Source of the DNA: Adiantum capillus-veneris
Lineage: Eukaryota > Streptophyta > Polypodiopsida > Polypodiales > Pteridaceae
Direction of reading: 5' to 3'
DNA: 64,000 bases
Assembly (NCBI GenBank): GCA_014529385.2
Contig: CM043946.1
Location: 21,322,577-21,386,576 of the forward strand
Numbering within the stretch: the first letter of the stretch is position 1; each line of letters opens with the position of its first letter. A program made the position numbers and the translations under genes. This document shows, piece by piece, positions 9,769 through 21,285 of this stretch. Under the pieces are notes generated by a model, which had not been told where the DNA came from, ran no database searches, and saw only the letters and a list, made by a program, of their open reading frames with translations.

Positions 9769-11085
9769 CACTAGGTTGGTAACCTAAGAGGACATAAATG
9801 TGTCCTTTCAGGGTTTTGAAAAAAACCTCCAAAACCATAGTAGATCCACTCATTTTTTAAAATCCTTTCATGAGGTTATAGTTCAAGGCCTACTACACAT
9901 GGAAAAAATAATAAACTTGTAAAATTTCTCATCTTTTGGTCACACCAAGCCTCCAAAGTTGATGGACCAGTGCATTTTCATCAAAACAGTCATTTCTTAC
10001 GTTTTGTTGCATAAAATAAGATTAGGGATTTTTGTAGGACAGATAAATTCCCTAGTTAACTTCAGTGGGTTGGTGATCAGAACATATGATTGCTTCTCAC
10101 TCACTATTTTTTGTTTTGCCAAAATAAATATGTACAAAAAAGTTGAATTTTTTCCATTCTGCAAACCTATCATCAAAGTTTCTATAGCCACGTTCAATAC
10201 AAATAATATATGCATGTTTTCTTAGTTCCCTATTGTCCTTTATGTTCATAAGGATCCATGGAGCATGTCAAAATAATAATACATCTCTTACCAAGGGGAA
10301 TCTTGGGGACAAAGATGAAGTGCTAAATACAGCAAACATGAAAAAACTGGGTTCAACATTATGAGTTGTAGAATCCCATAGAAACTATTCAATATCTAGC
10401 CAAATTTGATCCTTATGACTAGATATGGTTACTACCTACAAAATGCATGTAGTTGTCACAAGAAACTAAAAATATTGAAAAAGCTATACTTGATATACTA
10501 GAATGTTTCGTTTTCTTCTATAATTGAAAAAATCAACCATCGTTGTGTACTATGCAAAATAGGGTATTAGGTGCCCCAAAACTCAAGGAATATTAGCTTT
10601 ATGTTACAATATGCGACAAAGAAAATCAAAAATGCATTTGGATATCATGAAATCCACCAAAAAAGATCATAGAAGAGTAAAATTGGCTAAAAAACAGGAT
10701 TTGACAATTTTTGTAATTTGGTCATAACTTACAACTTTAATATTTATTTCTCCCTAGAAGCATCAGGACATGTTGAGGACTACTAAAGATAGTTCTCTAG
10801 CATTATAGACCTCACAAAAATGAATTCTAAAGTGGTATAGTTGCAAAAAGTTGAAAAAAGCAAAACACAGGAGCCGTTTTTTCACACAGTTTAGGTTGTG
10901 AAATGTTGTGCAAGGACAAGGTTAAAGATGGAATTGATATTCCAAAAAAATGTCGAGTTTTTTTCAGCTCACGAGACAACTTTGTAGATAGATAGCACCT
11001 CAAAATCCATTTTGAAACTCTTGGCATAATTCAAGGAAAATGGTCACTTAACAGGACATAAAAGTGTCCCATTACCAACCTAGTG
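9769..11085. mobile_element. non-autonomous TIR DNA transposon, TTAA target duplication
   Basis: The ends are perfect 14-bp inverted repeats, CACTAGGTTGGTAA, and the similarity extends inward as a second inverted block (ggacataaatgtgtcc on the left, ggacataaaagtgtcc on the right). The flanks are ttaa at 9765-9768 and 11086-11089, with matching host sequence outside (aagctc...ttaagctctc), so the empty site is evident. No transposase is encoded in 1.3 kb. TTAA suggests a piggyBac-like target, whereas the CACTA start suggests En/Spm, whose usual 3-bp duplication is not seen. The superfamily is therefore open. Confidence 0.75.
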
Positions 11086-11124
11086 TTAAGCTCTCGTAAG
11101 TGAGCTAATCCTATTCTCCTCAAG

Positions 11125-11363
11125 TGTGCGCTCCTTGCCGCATTGTCGAAGCAAGGGACTTGCCGATACACCGTGTGCGAGCCACAAATGGCTCCAAGCA
11201 CACAACAAGTCTAAACTAGTAAGCTCAAAGAAAGTGATGGTGTGTCACTCACCGCTCTACGCTTGCTTCGTGGAGGATTCCTCGCCACGAAGAAGAAGGA
11301 GACGCCGCTTCGCCATGCTCAACCACTTCACCGCCACTGTGCCCTCGTCGCAATGCTCGATCG

Positions 11364-11417
<54 letters not shown>

Positions 11418-11719
11418 AGGAGGTGAAGAAGAAGAAGATGGAGATGGAGATGGAGCAAGAGAACTCTTCTATTGCACAAATGAGAGAATGAGTAAATTTT
11501 GGGTTTAGTTGACTTTTATATGAGCTCGCCCCATTCACACTTGGGCGCCCATGCTTAGCCAACTAATCCCTTGAATGTTCCAGTTAGAGTGCGCCTCTCA
11601 TCGGCGATCACTCTTAACCATTCCTATTGGACCGACAAGCCCGGTACCTGGCTCTACCAAGTAAATAGTACAACGTCCGTCGTAGGTGATAGGGTGTCCG
11701 TGAGCCGTGAGGGTTAACA
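11125..11719 (-). repeat. Element E 3' LTR
   Basis: On the plus strand it runs TGTGCGCTCC to GGGTTAACA. It carries a (CT)n(CA)n microsatellite at about 11368-11417 and, in minus sense, a TATA box CATATAAAAG at about 11513-11522. It matches 16581-17153. Confidence 0.9.
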
Positions 11720-11735
11720 TGCCCCCCTTCCTGAT
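11720..11735 (-). promoter_or_regulatory. Element E polypurine tract
   Basis: In minus sense this is AGGAAGGGGGGCA directly before the 3' LTR, as expected for the plus-strand primer. LARD has an equivalent AGGAGGGGGGCAG. Confidence 0.7.
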
Positions 11736-12246
11736 GTAGATTCCGTCCTCGGAAGCTATTGAGTTGAAGCTCGTTCATCGAGGTGGAAGAGCATTTGAGA
11801 TGAATGTCCTTAGCCTTCTTCATTCACTGCAAAATCAAACAACATTGGCACAGTAATTGCGTTCTCATAAGCGATTAAAAAGCATATGCAATTTTAGACA
11901 AACAAATTGATTGGTAACAAAATTTTAAACAATTTGTCAGCAATAAACATTAGATTGCAATATAATCAAGTGCATAAACAGATGTAAAGGTAAAAAATTA
12001 AACAAGTCTGGTGTCGCTAATTTAACGGTCAAAAGGCACTAGAGCTCGACTATTAATACCATGGGTAAGCTTCTTAATTTTCTGAGGTCAATTAAGTTGT
12101 TTAATCGCGAGGCTATACCTAGAAGACCTTGTAGTTAAGCTACAATAAAAGGAATTTCTCATGAAATCATCGCCTGTCTGCTTGCCTTTTCTTTGACCCC
12201 CCAAAGTCTTTTCACAATGATTCAATTTTGATGTGTGTGCTTATTT

Positions 12247-12370
12247 TGTATGCCTTGGGTTTTTTGATTTTCAAGGAGAAGCGCCCACACTGGGAACCTC
12301 TAGGGCTCTAGTACCATAGGCGATACATGTGAGTGAAGTACCCAATCAAGCTGAGATTTCTCTTCCAGCT
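12247..12370 (-). other. conserved non-coding module shared with LARD
   Basis: About 120 bp closely matching 46098-46192 in LARD; shared blocks include aagcgcccacactgggaacc and agatttctcttcca. In both elements it lies 515-530 bp inside the 3' LTR. In minus sense it contains TGGTACTAGAGCC, two changes from an initiator-Met PBS. No ORF is present. Function unknown. Confidence 0.65.
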
Positions 12371-13322
12371 TAAGATTTTACATTGTGGCACTTTGATTTT
12401 TTGTTTGTTCATTTTCAACATTTTAATTTTGTAACTTTGGGGGGTCATATAACATTGTTACCCTCCCCAGGCTCATCACATTAGTAAACTCCCTCTATAA
12501 TACTTAAGCTAAACGTCAATAGGGTCAAGCCCACTAGAAAGCCCTAGTACATTTCACACAATGCTGCCTAAATCGGATTAAGAACCTAAGTAACCATTGC
12601 CTATTAGGAAGGCATTCCCCATGGTATTAAGAGAAGATTTCTAACACTTAGCTTGGTCAAACTAGCTTAGTCGGACTGCTTGATTTTTAAACCTAGACAA
12701 GTGATTATGACAAAACATTACATTGAATTAAATGTTTGATACTAAGCAAATGCGCTGAATATTATGCTACCAATCACAATCAAAGCAGACAAACATGGAT
12801 GAAAAAAGATAAGGGGCAATGCTAATGGACAAGAAACACCTGTTTGTGTCGATGGTCGCGCTTGATTTGAAGTGTGAATGAGAAAAAGATTCCATGAAGG
12901 TCCAAATACTAACAACAGCAACACGTTCCTGTACACACTAAGAAACACAAAGAATACCTCTAGGAGGCACATCAGTGGGAAAAAAGAACTTTGCTAATCA
13001 CTCAACTCTAAAAGAGAAACACTCCTATTGTAATAATCCTACCTACCCTCCATCGAGTGATGAGGATCAAAGGTGTTTGATGACATAGGTTTTTGTTTCA
13101 GTGTACCGAATCTGAATGTGTAGGTCTGGTCAATGTTTTGAATTTTATTGTGCATACTCGTTTGCTAATTGCTCTTGCTCTTTATTATTTTTGTTTTTTG
13201 TGAGTATAAGTCTTTATATATACATTCCCTAAGATTGGTGATTGAGAGGTCAGGGAGGAAGGTTGAGAGGGAAGCGAGTGAATGATGACTATCAGCAAAC
13301 ACTCCCCCCTTCCTTGGGTAGA

Positions 13323-14556
13323 TCATACCGTTTGAAATGCGCTCATCACCCTTTGAAACCAATTGTTCCAGTTGGTAATAGGTGAAGATTTTTGCCAGTA
13401 GTTTTCTATTACCTTAGGTGCCTCGCCGAGTTGCAAGGGTGGTAAGGTACTCTCCCAGGATCGAACTAGAAGTGGTTCATCAGGTAATTCTTGAATACTG
13501 GGAGGTGTGGATTTGTTTGTAGTTTCATGGAGTTCCACTATTGTAGGTGGAGGCTGTGGAGAAGCTTTTATCTCTATGGATGCATTACATGAGGAGCTAG
13601 AAGATTCATGGGACTCCCCCCTTCCTGAGCTAGGTGGAATAAATCGTTCTTTCTTTGGTACCCAAACTAGCTCTGGAGCGGGTGTGTAGCATTCTATGAT
13701 TTTTTTCTTTCCGCGATCGTTGATTCGTTTTGGAACTACAGGATTGGGCTCACATGGGTCAGGTGACAGGTAAGAACACAATCTACGTTTTGGCACTCAG
13801 ATTTGATCATTTCCTTGATAGTAGCCTTGGGCTTCCAATAGTTTTTTAGGAATCCAACGCAATGTTTCTTTACATTTCTTGGAGCGAGTGGGACGTTTCT
13901 TACGGCGCTTCTGTTTTTTAGCACTGGCTATGGTCGCTAAAGAATATTTAGGGACCCACTTGTATGTTTTCTTCGTTATGTGAGGATGAGTCTTGTCCGA
14001 AGCTATATGCATTGCTTCTAGCATGTTTAAAGGTACAGGCATTTTATCCCCCTCAGGTGTTACCCAAGTCGTCCCCCTATTTCCCCAAGTGTCTATGGTT
14101 GCTGCTAGGTGGACCCAATCCACATTGTCCGACTCAGTCATCCCAGGTAGTACATCCATATAAGGAGAATCTTCCCCAACATCAGTGTCCGCTTTACACG
14201 TGTAACAATACTGTAATGGGGCCGAGTGAACTGTGGTGTCAGATCTATGATCAATTATAAACCTATTTCCTAGAGGATGTGCTCGACCCGTCACAAGATC
14301 CACTCGAATGACAGAATCTTGGAACTGCAAGTAGACATGGTTTTTAGACCAGTCATGCACCATTTTTGCTTCCCTCATGAAAGGACGTCCTAAGAGCATC
14401 TTTGAGGCCATAGTGTGCTTGGAGAAATCCATAACAATGAAAGTAACTCTTATTTTATGTCCAAAGACCTTGATCTTGAGATCTTCTAGCATCCCAATAG
14501 GTTTAACAATAGACCCATTGGACATCTTCACTACTATGGTTGTGGTCGCAAGGTGA
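13323..14556 (-). pseudogene. Element E protease C-terminal half and proline-rich tail
   Basis: This continues the polyprotein of 14534-15802 after a frameshift near 14556. TTIVVKMSNGSIVKPIGMLE, then FGHKIRVTFIVMDF and KMLLGRPFMREA are the second half of a retropepsin-like domain as found in plant gypsy elements (usual LLGRPW). A basic block (KKQKRRKKRPTRSKKCK, near 13905-13855) and a Pro/Ser-rich tail follow. A single TGA at 13797 interrupts it where CGA would restore the frame; the same frame then runs to a stop at 13323. No RT motifs follow. The tail has no family I recognise. Confidence 0.7.
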
Positions 14557-15802
14557 GGTCTGCCCCAGCGCCACCATCAAGGATTCTCTTCACAGTTAAT
14601 CCCTTAGTAGTGATTGGTATAGTCGCATTGGATTCATCACCCTCAAAGTATTGTCCCAACTTGTTAACAGGTATTTCTATAACAAGGTTCTCATCTAGGT
14701 TGGGTTGTGGATCTAAGTTTTCCTCCTCTATTGACATCTCCCCAGCTCCATCCATCTGTGCAAATTGTGGTAGCCCAAACTTTAGTTCTCCATTGAGAAA
14801 GGCTCGAAGAGCTGAGACTAGCTCGGGGTCTTTATATAGTTTGGACATGATGGTGGTTCTAACTTCTAAAAACATGAAATCCATCAATTTGGCAATGTTT
14901 AACGGCACCTTTTGGCCTTGAGTCCCTTGATGTGGGGAAGATGGGATCTCCATTTCTTCGATAGGATCAGGTAGTCCCTCTGTAAACATTCTTTCCATCA
15001 AGAAGTGAGTACGTCCACTTTCCCATGACTTTAAGTCACTTTCTTCTTGGATGACACTAGGTATGTCCAAGGGTCTATGGACTTGGTGAGGTTGTTGTTG
15101 CGTAGGGAACACGGTGTCAGTAATCTGGATCTTCCTAGGTGCTGGTTCTAGATCCCTTTGGGTATCTTCTACCAAACTCCTTAAATGCTTGACTCGCTCA
15201 ATCTCCTCTGTAGGGTTTGGGTAAGTTCCTATCTTCTTTTTGGATCCTGGCCATTGTGGCTCATGAAGATCTTCCTTGTTGGTTTCTATGTTAGTGGTCA
15301 TTTTGGTCTCCATGGTTTCACCTGAATCAGAATCTTCTTTAGCGTCGTTCATATATACGGGGTCGTCACTAGTCCCTATGTTGGCCTTTGAACTAGGGTC
15401 TGACTTCGCTGCTTTTTGCGATCTCTTTCTTCGCGTTTTCTTCTTTTTCTGAGATTGGGCAATTGATGCCGTGTCTCTTTCCTCAAGAATATAATTTTGT
15501 TTTTGGAGCATCGATCGCGTGAGTGCGTTTACTAGTACCACGCGTGTACTTGGTGATGGCTCCTCGGTAACTTCAATCAAGTTTAATGGCGTGATCTTCG
15601 GTGCATTTGGATTATTTGGACATTGGGCAATCAAATGATCTATGCCACATCGATTACACATGAGTATCGGCATTGTAGACGTGCTCGCTTGATTGGTTTG
15701 CATTAGTGTGGCATTCTTTTGTAGCCTAATAGGACACTCGGCTACACGATGTGGACCTCCACACTCTAAATGCGTTGGTGAGTGCCCGTAAAGGCCGCTC
15801 AC
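14534..15802 (-). pseudogene. Element E gag nucleocapsid and protease N-terminal half
   Basis: A 422-codon frame. It begins with two zinc-knuckle-like units: HLECGGPHRVAEC, with His where the first Cys belongs, and CNRCGIDHLIAQC, which is C-X2-C-X3-H-X4-C, one residue short of canonical. A basic KKKKTRRKRSQK stretch and a long charged linker follow, ending in RILDGGAGADLTL, the D-G-G protease active site. The frame is lost just after (about 14556). A stop lies immediately upstream and the frame opens at a GTG, so no authentic start is present. The poly-A tract upstream (minus sense, 15807-15828) may have disrupted or replaced the capsid region. Confidence 0.7.
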
Positions 15803-16557
15803 TTAGTTTTTTTTTTTTTTTTTTTTTGGCGTTTATAACCCAAGTTTTTCGTTATTCTTGGTTATTTTTTGTAACCAAGCCACAAAAGATGGCGTGTAAT
15901 AGCTCAAGATGGGCGTTCTAGATAAAGGAACGTTCCGTGCTTTACAGCTCCCTATTCGGCTACGTGAAGCCCTCGAAATCCTAAAAATAGTCTTTATAGT
16001 CCTCGAAATCCTAAAAATAGTTTTTAAATATAAAAAGGTGTATAAACTATTTTTTAAAACTGAGGACTGAAGTCTGGGTTTGGGCTTGAGCTTGGGGGAT
16101 GATCCCCAGCCCGAAAATAATTTTTTTAATTTTTTTTTTAAAAATTAATTTATTTTTTATTTTTTAAGTCGCCACGTGCGTGCGCGCACACACACACTTA
16201 ACCTACACCTAACTTATCTACTTACAGCTAATGGAGATACTACCACACACACTCTAACACTGTTTACACAGTACTATAGTAGCTAACAGATCTACAAAAC
16301 TAACCTTACAGAACTAACATTCCATAGCTAATACCTTACTTCTAACAGTACATTGCCAAAAAAATGTAACTCTTTCTTTAAAAGAAAACAAAAAAGACAA
16401 TACAGTGTAACAAAAATCTTCTCCACACAACCACACACCTTCCTTCTTCACAAATCCTTCTCCACACAACCACACACACTCCTTCCCTACCTTTCTTATG
16501 ATAGAAATTGCATCACAAGGAAGCATAAAGTGCTTAATCGAGCTTAGTGTAGGGAAT
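15803..16557 (-). other. Element E leader region, no gene
   Basis: It contains an A/T homopolymer of about 22 (15807-15828), a 27-bp tandem duplication (cctcgaaatcctaaaaatag, about 15972 and 15999), AT-rich runs at 16110-16165 and a short (CA)n. No capsid-like coding sequence is visible where a gag N-terminus would be expected. Confidence 0.5.
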
Positions 16558-16576
16558 TTCCCCGACAGCGGTGCCA
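16558..16576 (-). promoter_or_regulatory. Element E primer-binding site, Athila/Tat type
   Basis: Minus sense TGGCACCGCTGTCGGGGAA, four bases inside the LTR. This is close to the TGGCGCCGTTGCCGGGGA PBS of plant Athila/Tat gypsy elements, generally assigned to tRNA-Asp. LARD carries TGGCGTCGCTGTCGGGG at the same place. Confidence 0.75.
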
Positions 16577-16580
16577 AAAA

Positions 16581-17153
16581 TGTGCGCTCCTTACCGCACT
16601 GTCGAAGCAAGGGACTTGCCGATACACCGTGGGCGAGCCACAAATGGATCCAAGCACACAACAAGTCTAAACTAGTAAGCTCAAAGAAAGTGATGGTGTG
16701 TCACTCACCGCTCTACGCTTGCTTCATGGAGGATTCCTCGCTGCGAAGAAGAAGGAGACGCCGCTTCGCCATGCTCAACCGCTTCACCGCCGCCGTGCCA
16801 TCGTCGCAATGCTCAATCGCACTCTCTCTCTCTCTCATACACACACACACAAGGAGGTGAAGAAGAAGAAGATGGAGATGGAGATGGAGCAAGAGCACTC
16901 TTCTATTGCACAAATGAGAGAATGAGTAAATTTTAGGTTTAGTTGACTTTTATATGAGCTCGCCCCATTCACACTTGGGCGCCCATGCTTAGCTAACTAA
17001 TCCCTTGAATGTTCCAATTAGAGTGCGCCTCTCATCGGCGATCACTCTTAACCATTCCTATTGGACCGACAAGCCCGGTACCTGGCTCTACCAAGTAAAT
17101 AGTACAACGTCCGTTGTAGGTGATAGGGTGTCCGTGATCCGTGAGGGTTAACA
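16581..17153 (-). repeat. Element E 5' LTR
   Basis: TGTGCGCTCC to GGGTTAACA on the plus strand, matching 11125-11719 but with a shorter microsatellite. A minus-sense TATA box lies at about 16947-16956. Followed by the duplication tcaag. Confidence 0.9.
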
Positions 17154-17850
17154 TCAAGCCTAATCTCTCAATTCCTTAAACCAAGCCTAATCGAAGGTAT
17201 TGAAGATCCTCTTGATTTCTCTAATCTCTCATTAGCCGTTCATAAGCTCTCTAACTCTCGAGCCTCTAATCCTAAGCCATGAGTCAAGCTCTTGAAATCA
17301 AGCCTAATCTCTTGAAGCCAAAGCCCTTGCTCTCATAAGCTAAGCTTGATCTCTATCTCGTTCTCTAAGCCATAGTCCTCGACACTCATAAGCCATCAAA
17401 ACTTTAACCCGGATTATCAAAATCTCTCTAAAGCAAGCTGAGCTTAACCAATCATTAATCAAAATTATCTAAGCCAATTCCCTAAACCAGGACAAAGCTT
17501 CTAAGCCACCATTAACCATTCGAATCGGGAAGCAGAAGCCTAATGAGACGGCCGTTGGAAGAACAAACTCCTGAGCCTTAACGAGAAGAAGCTGAAGGCG
17601 ATACAAAGCAGGTCATTGATAATTTTCTTGCTAGTGCCTGGATTAAGCTAGGATTTCTTCTTGTAAGGAGCATTAATCCTCCATTAGTGATTGATTAATC
17701 ATGGATTCTATCGATTAAGTGGAATTAGGTGAGCTGTTTGTTTTGAATATTTTTGTCGGCAATTGTGTTTGTTACACCTTTTTTCCCGCACCTCTCACAG
17801 CCATGGGCCCGGTGCCTTCCCAACTCACCTTTCGCACAATTATCCCCCAA
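17154..17850 (+). repeat. LTR-like segment S, right part
   Basis: Continuation of the sequence interrupted at 11124: imperfect repeats of aagcctaatctct and ctctaagcca, including a block (ggtattgaagatcctcttgatttct, about 17195-17220) that repeats 9695-9720. It ends somewhere between 17770 and 17850, where chromovirus integrase begins. No coding potential. Confidence 0.45.
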
Positions 17851-17854
17851 CAAC

Positions 17855-18869
17855 GGTAATATGGACGATATTAGACAGGTTCAGTAAACAAGCTCATTTT
17901 ATACCTGTCAAAAAGACTATCAAAGCCCATTAAATGGCAACCCTCTTCATTTCACAAATTTTCAAGCATCATGGCTTGCCAATGTCCATAGTGTCGGATA
18001 GAGATCCTAGAATGACCTATAATGTTTGGAAGGGTCTCTTTGAGAATTTAGGGACAAGGCTAAATTTCTCTTCGGCCTTTCATCTGCAAACGGATGGCCA
18101 AAGTAAATAACCAATCTAACAATTCTTGATCTACTAAAAGCCTATGTAACGGAAGTAAGTATATCAAAGATCCCAATGGGAGAGGTACTTACCCTTAGTG
18201 GAGTATTCCCACAATAACATTGTACATACTTCCACGGGAAAAGCACCTTTCGCGATAATTGAGGGAAGATCAAAAAGTCCCCTACTACTTAAGGTACATG
18301 GGAAGATCTTCGTTGCAGATGAGTACAGTTGAGACCTACAAGAATCTTTCCAAAAGATTATGGATGCTATCTCTATCTCACAGCAAAGGCAAAAGGCTGT
18401 TGGTAAACACAGAAGAGCCCAAGCCTTTAAAGAAAATGATTGGGTATTACTTAAATTTCCCAAGGCTCAATCAAGGCACATGATAGGCAAGAATCCTATG
18501 GGACACCAAAAGTACTATGCTCCCTTTCAGATTCTTAGGCCAATCAATGAGATGGCCTATCAACTCAAGTTGCCCAACCATTGGCTCATACACAATTCTT
18601 TTCATGTGAGCCTACTAAAGCCTTACAAAGGAGAGCCACCTCAAGAACCAACTATTGAAGACCCACCGGAGATCAAGGACCAAGAAGAGGTGCTGCAGTC
18701 CGAGTCTATTCTCCGACATGAAGACAAGGTATTAAAAGCCGGTAAGACTACCCGATGATATCTTATTAAGTTTAACAATTATCCTTTTGAAGATGCTAGA
18801 TGGATGCAAGGCATACAATTAAAGGATAACCTAAACCTTGTCAATGCTTACAATGTTTCCCTAGAGTAA
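17855..18869 (+). pseudogene. Chr-1: chromovirus integrase C-terminus with chromodomain
   Basis: Remnant of a Ty3/gypsy chromovirus pol. RFSKQAHFIPVKK (about 17878) and HGLPMSIVSDRDPRM (about 17965-18010) mark the integrase core including the second catalytic Asp. After several breaks, 18360-18758 is one frame with FKENDWVLLKF, the GPY/F-like HQKYYAPFQIL and IHNSFHVSLLKPYKGEPP. A divergent chromodomain-like tail (SILRHEDKVL, YLIKFNNYPFEDARW) ends at TAA 18867. A TGA splits the tail where CGA would fit. Gag, protease and RT are absent, so this is a 5'-truncated element followed by its 3' LTR. Confidence 0.8.
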
Positions 18870-19243
18870 CCAAATGTACAAATGTTTAAAATGAAAAAAG
18901 TTTTTGTCTTATAAGACTCTCTTTTTCTTTATTGTGCACAAAAATGAAGTAGTATGCATGCTTAGATCAAGTTTACGGAGATGAAATCTCCCAAACACCA
19001 AGTAGAACTTGTCACTCTACTACAAAATATTGATAGGACTAATGTGAAGACATGCTTGCGGCAGCCTTAGGCTCTCAAGCACCAAATGGACTCGTCATCC
19101 ATTTTGGAACAATGTCGTAGGGTAACATAGGGATCCATTACCCGGCTAGAAAAAGGACTAATGAATAAGATTTATCTTCTCTACCCCATAGCCACAGTAG
19201 GGATCCAAAGGAGGGAAAATAGGGATCCAAAGGGGGGGCCATC

Positions 19244-19451
19244 TGCAAAAGAGCAACGTCCAACAATGGGCTTTGAATACCCTAAGGTTTAGCCCATTAA
19301 GACTTCCAAAAAGCTAAGATTCCAAAATTCAAAGGTTGTGTCCAATGGTCAAAGCTTAGTTAAATTGGATGCTTAGTGTGTGTACCAAAAAAGTATTCAC
19401 AACTCCTACAAAGGAGGGGACGAGCCTTGCAAGTAGGGGATGAGAGAGAAA

Positions 19452-19483
<32 letters not shown>

Positions 19484-20650
19484 AGCCTCCTTTACACAAA
19501 GATAATGAGGGACACATGTCAGCTCCCTAGCCCAAATGCCCACAAGGTGTACTCAAATCCTATTGGATGGCCATGGAGGTGGACCAATGAGAATTAGGCT
19601 AGAGTAAATCTAGTTTAATTAATTTAAAAACACTTAATAAAAGAACCCATAAGAATAAAGCTCTCTAGAAGACTATTGGACAGTCTCCCAAGGGGTTCAA
19701 TGAGCATTCAGCAGCCTAATGGCTTGCCTGATTCCTATTGGCACAGAGACAAAGGGGTCCAATGAGATTTTAGTTGCATTAATTTATTACCTAAAGCTCT
19801 CACAAAAAGGTAAATGGAGACACATTTTAGAAGGCTATCACTTATGCTCCGTAAATCCTATTGGCTAAGCGTGGAGAGGTCCAATGGGGTAGAAGCATGA
19901 GAAAATAGCATGAGGGGTCAACCAAGAGAGAGGGGGGGCTGAATTTTCAAAGGCATTATTGCACACACTCTCACACAAGCTCATGTGTGAAGCAAGAAGA
20001 CTCTCTCTGTCCTTCTCAAGCTTTAATGGAAATCTTATCACCTACTCCAAGCTTGTGAGAAGGGAGGCCTACACCAACAACTCTTGGCTTTGTGATGCAA
20101 ATCCAACCAAGAGACAAGCTTCAATGCTTGCTCATCTCCTCTACCATGCTAATTACTAAGCTAAGCTATACTAATATAAGTGATTATGTGAGGAGATGTA
20201 CATCTTTCTTGTAAGACTACTCCTTCCTCTCAATCTACTCTTATATCCCGCTAGCTCTCACCATCTTCAAAGGTGTGTGAGGTCTTGGGTATGAGACCAT
20301 GAGGGAATTGATGTTGTGTTTTATAAGTGTTTTGTCTAGTGCTTGAAGCTTCCATCTTCATTGCACTAGCTAGTATTCAAGGAACACAAATAATTGTATT
20401 GTAAAATGTATCTCTTGATGGGAGAAACCTATAATACAAAGTCTTTTGGGGGGGGGACTGGCTCCATGTAAATCCGGTCCTCAACTATTCTCAATAGCTT
20501 AATTTCTCTCTCTTTTGAAGTATTGTTTATGCCTATCTAACTAGGTGTTGTGCTTTTTGATTGCTCTCTCTATACCCAAGCACTCTTGGTATGCTCATTA
20601 GGAATCAATTCTAATGAAATTCTCACTATGTTCATTCTATTTTCCACTAC
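19244..20650 (+). repeat. Chr-1 3' LTR (family F), 3' end uncertain
   Basis: A purine tract with ccaaaggggggg (about 19226-19238) precedes TGCAAAAGAGC, a plausible PPT/LTR junction. The body has a (CA)n run at about 19450-19479. Its 19318-19500 part matches 63838-64000, proving a dispersed repeat. The right limit is a guess from a CACTACACA near 20645. No ORF of interest. Confidence 0.55.
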
Positions 20651-20884
20651 ACACAAGTTACTAGGCCATTAAATGTTACAACTTTAATATAAAAACTAAA
20701 TCCAAAATATAATCTTAAATATAACCTCATTGAACATATGGTGATTCTGAGCTAATTGAACATGGTTAGTGGGTGAGTTAATAGGTGTCAGATTCTGATG
20801 GGATAGTTCATTGCATCGTGTACCTAGTGTTTTCTCTTTGGGCAAAGCCTTGAGCTTAGCTGGAACTCCCCCTTCATTGACATG

Positions 20885-21205
20885 TCCTAAAATCTAACCT
20901 AAATCTAAATCTAATCTAATCTTAAATTTAACATAAATCTAAATCTAATCTAATCTTAAACTCAACACAAACTTAAATCTAATCTAATCTTAAATCTAGC
21001 CTAAACCTAAATGTAATCTAACATAATCTTAAGTCTAACCTAATTTAAATCTTAACCTAATCTTAAGTCTAACCTAATTTTAAATTTAGCATAAAATTTA
21101 AATATAAGTTAAAAATGTAATCTAACCTAATCTTAGATCTTAATCTAACCTAACCTTGAATGTAATTTTAAATCTAACCTAACCTTAAATCTTAATATAA
21201 TATTT
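20885..21205. repeat. degenerate AT-rich tandem repeat
   Basis: Imperfect head-to-tail repeats of ctaaatctaatctaatctta and aacctaatctt variants over about 320 bp. 20651-20884 before it shows nothing recognisable. Confidence 0.7.
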
Positions 21206-21235
21206 CATTAGTTCATATTTTCTCTAATTTTTTTA

Positions 21236-21238
<3 letters not shown>

Positions 21239-21285
<47 letters not shown>

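Larger units (their letters stand above)
11125..17153 (-). mobile_element. Element E: LTR retrotransposon with gag-protease only
   Basis: Direct LTRs (11125-11719 and 16581-17153) are flanked by a perfect 5-bp duplication, tcaag, at 11120-11124 and 17154-17158. The PBS lies beside the right LTR and a PPT-like tract beside the left LTR, so the element reads on the minus strand. It encodes zinc knuckles, a protease-like domain and a proline-rich tail, but no RT, RNase H or integrase, so it needs enzymes in trans. The LTRs are close to identical outside their microsatellites, about 17 differences by eye, indicating fairly recent insertion. Non-coding stretches at 11736-12246 and 12371-13322 show nothing recognisable. 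Confidence 0.9.

Noticed and set aside
11242-11562. Overlapping frames on both strands in the LTR of element E
   Set aside because: They arise from the (CT)n(CA)n microsatellite and GAA/GAT-rich flank and recur in the other LTR as non-coding sequence.
12247-12370. The GGGCTCTAGTACCA end looks like a tRNA 3' end with CCA
   Set aside because: I could not fold a cloverleaf or find anticodon and D arms; left as an unexplained conserved module.
13965-14260. Plus-strand Cys/Pro-rich frame at 13964-14260
   Set aside because: Antisense to the protease-containing frame of element E, which has clear domain motifs.
20885-21205. Repeats such as aacctaaatctaaat suggest interstitial telomeric DNA (CCCTAAA)n
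   Set aside because: No exact CCCTAAA arrays; units are irregular ctaatct and aaatct variants, so a degenerate AT-rich tandem repeat is the safer call.
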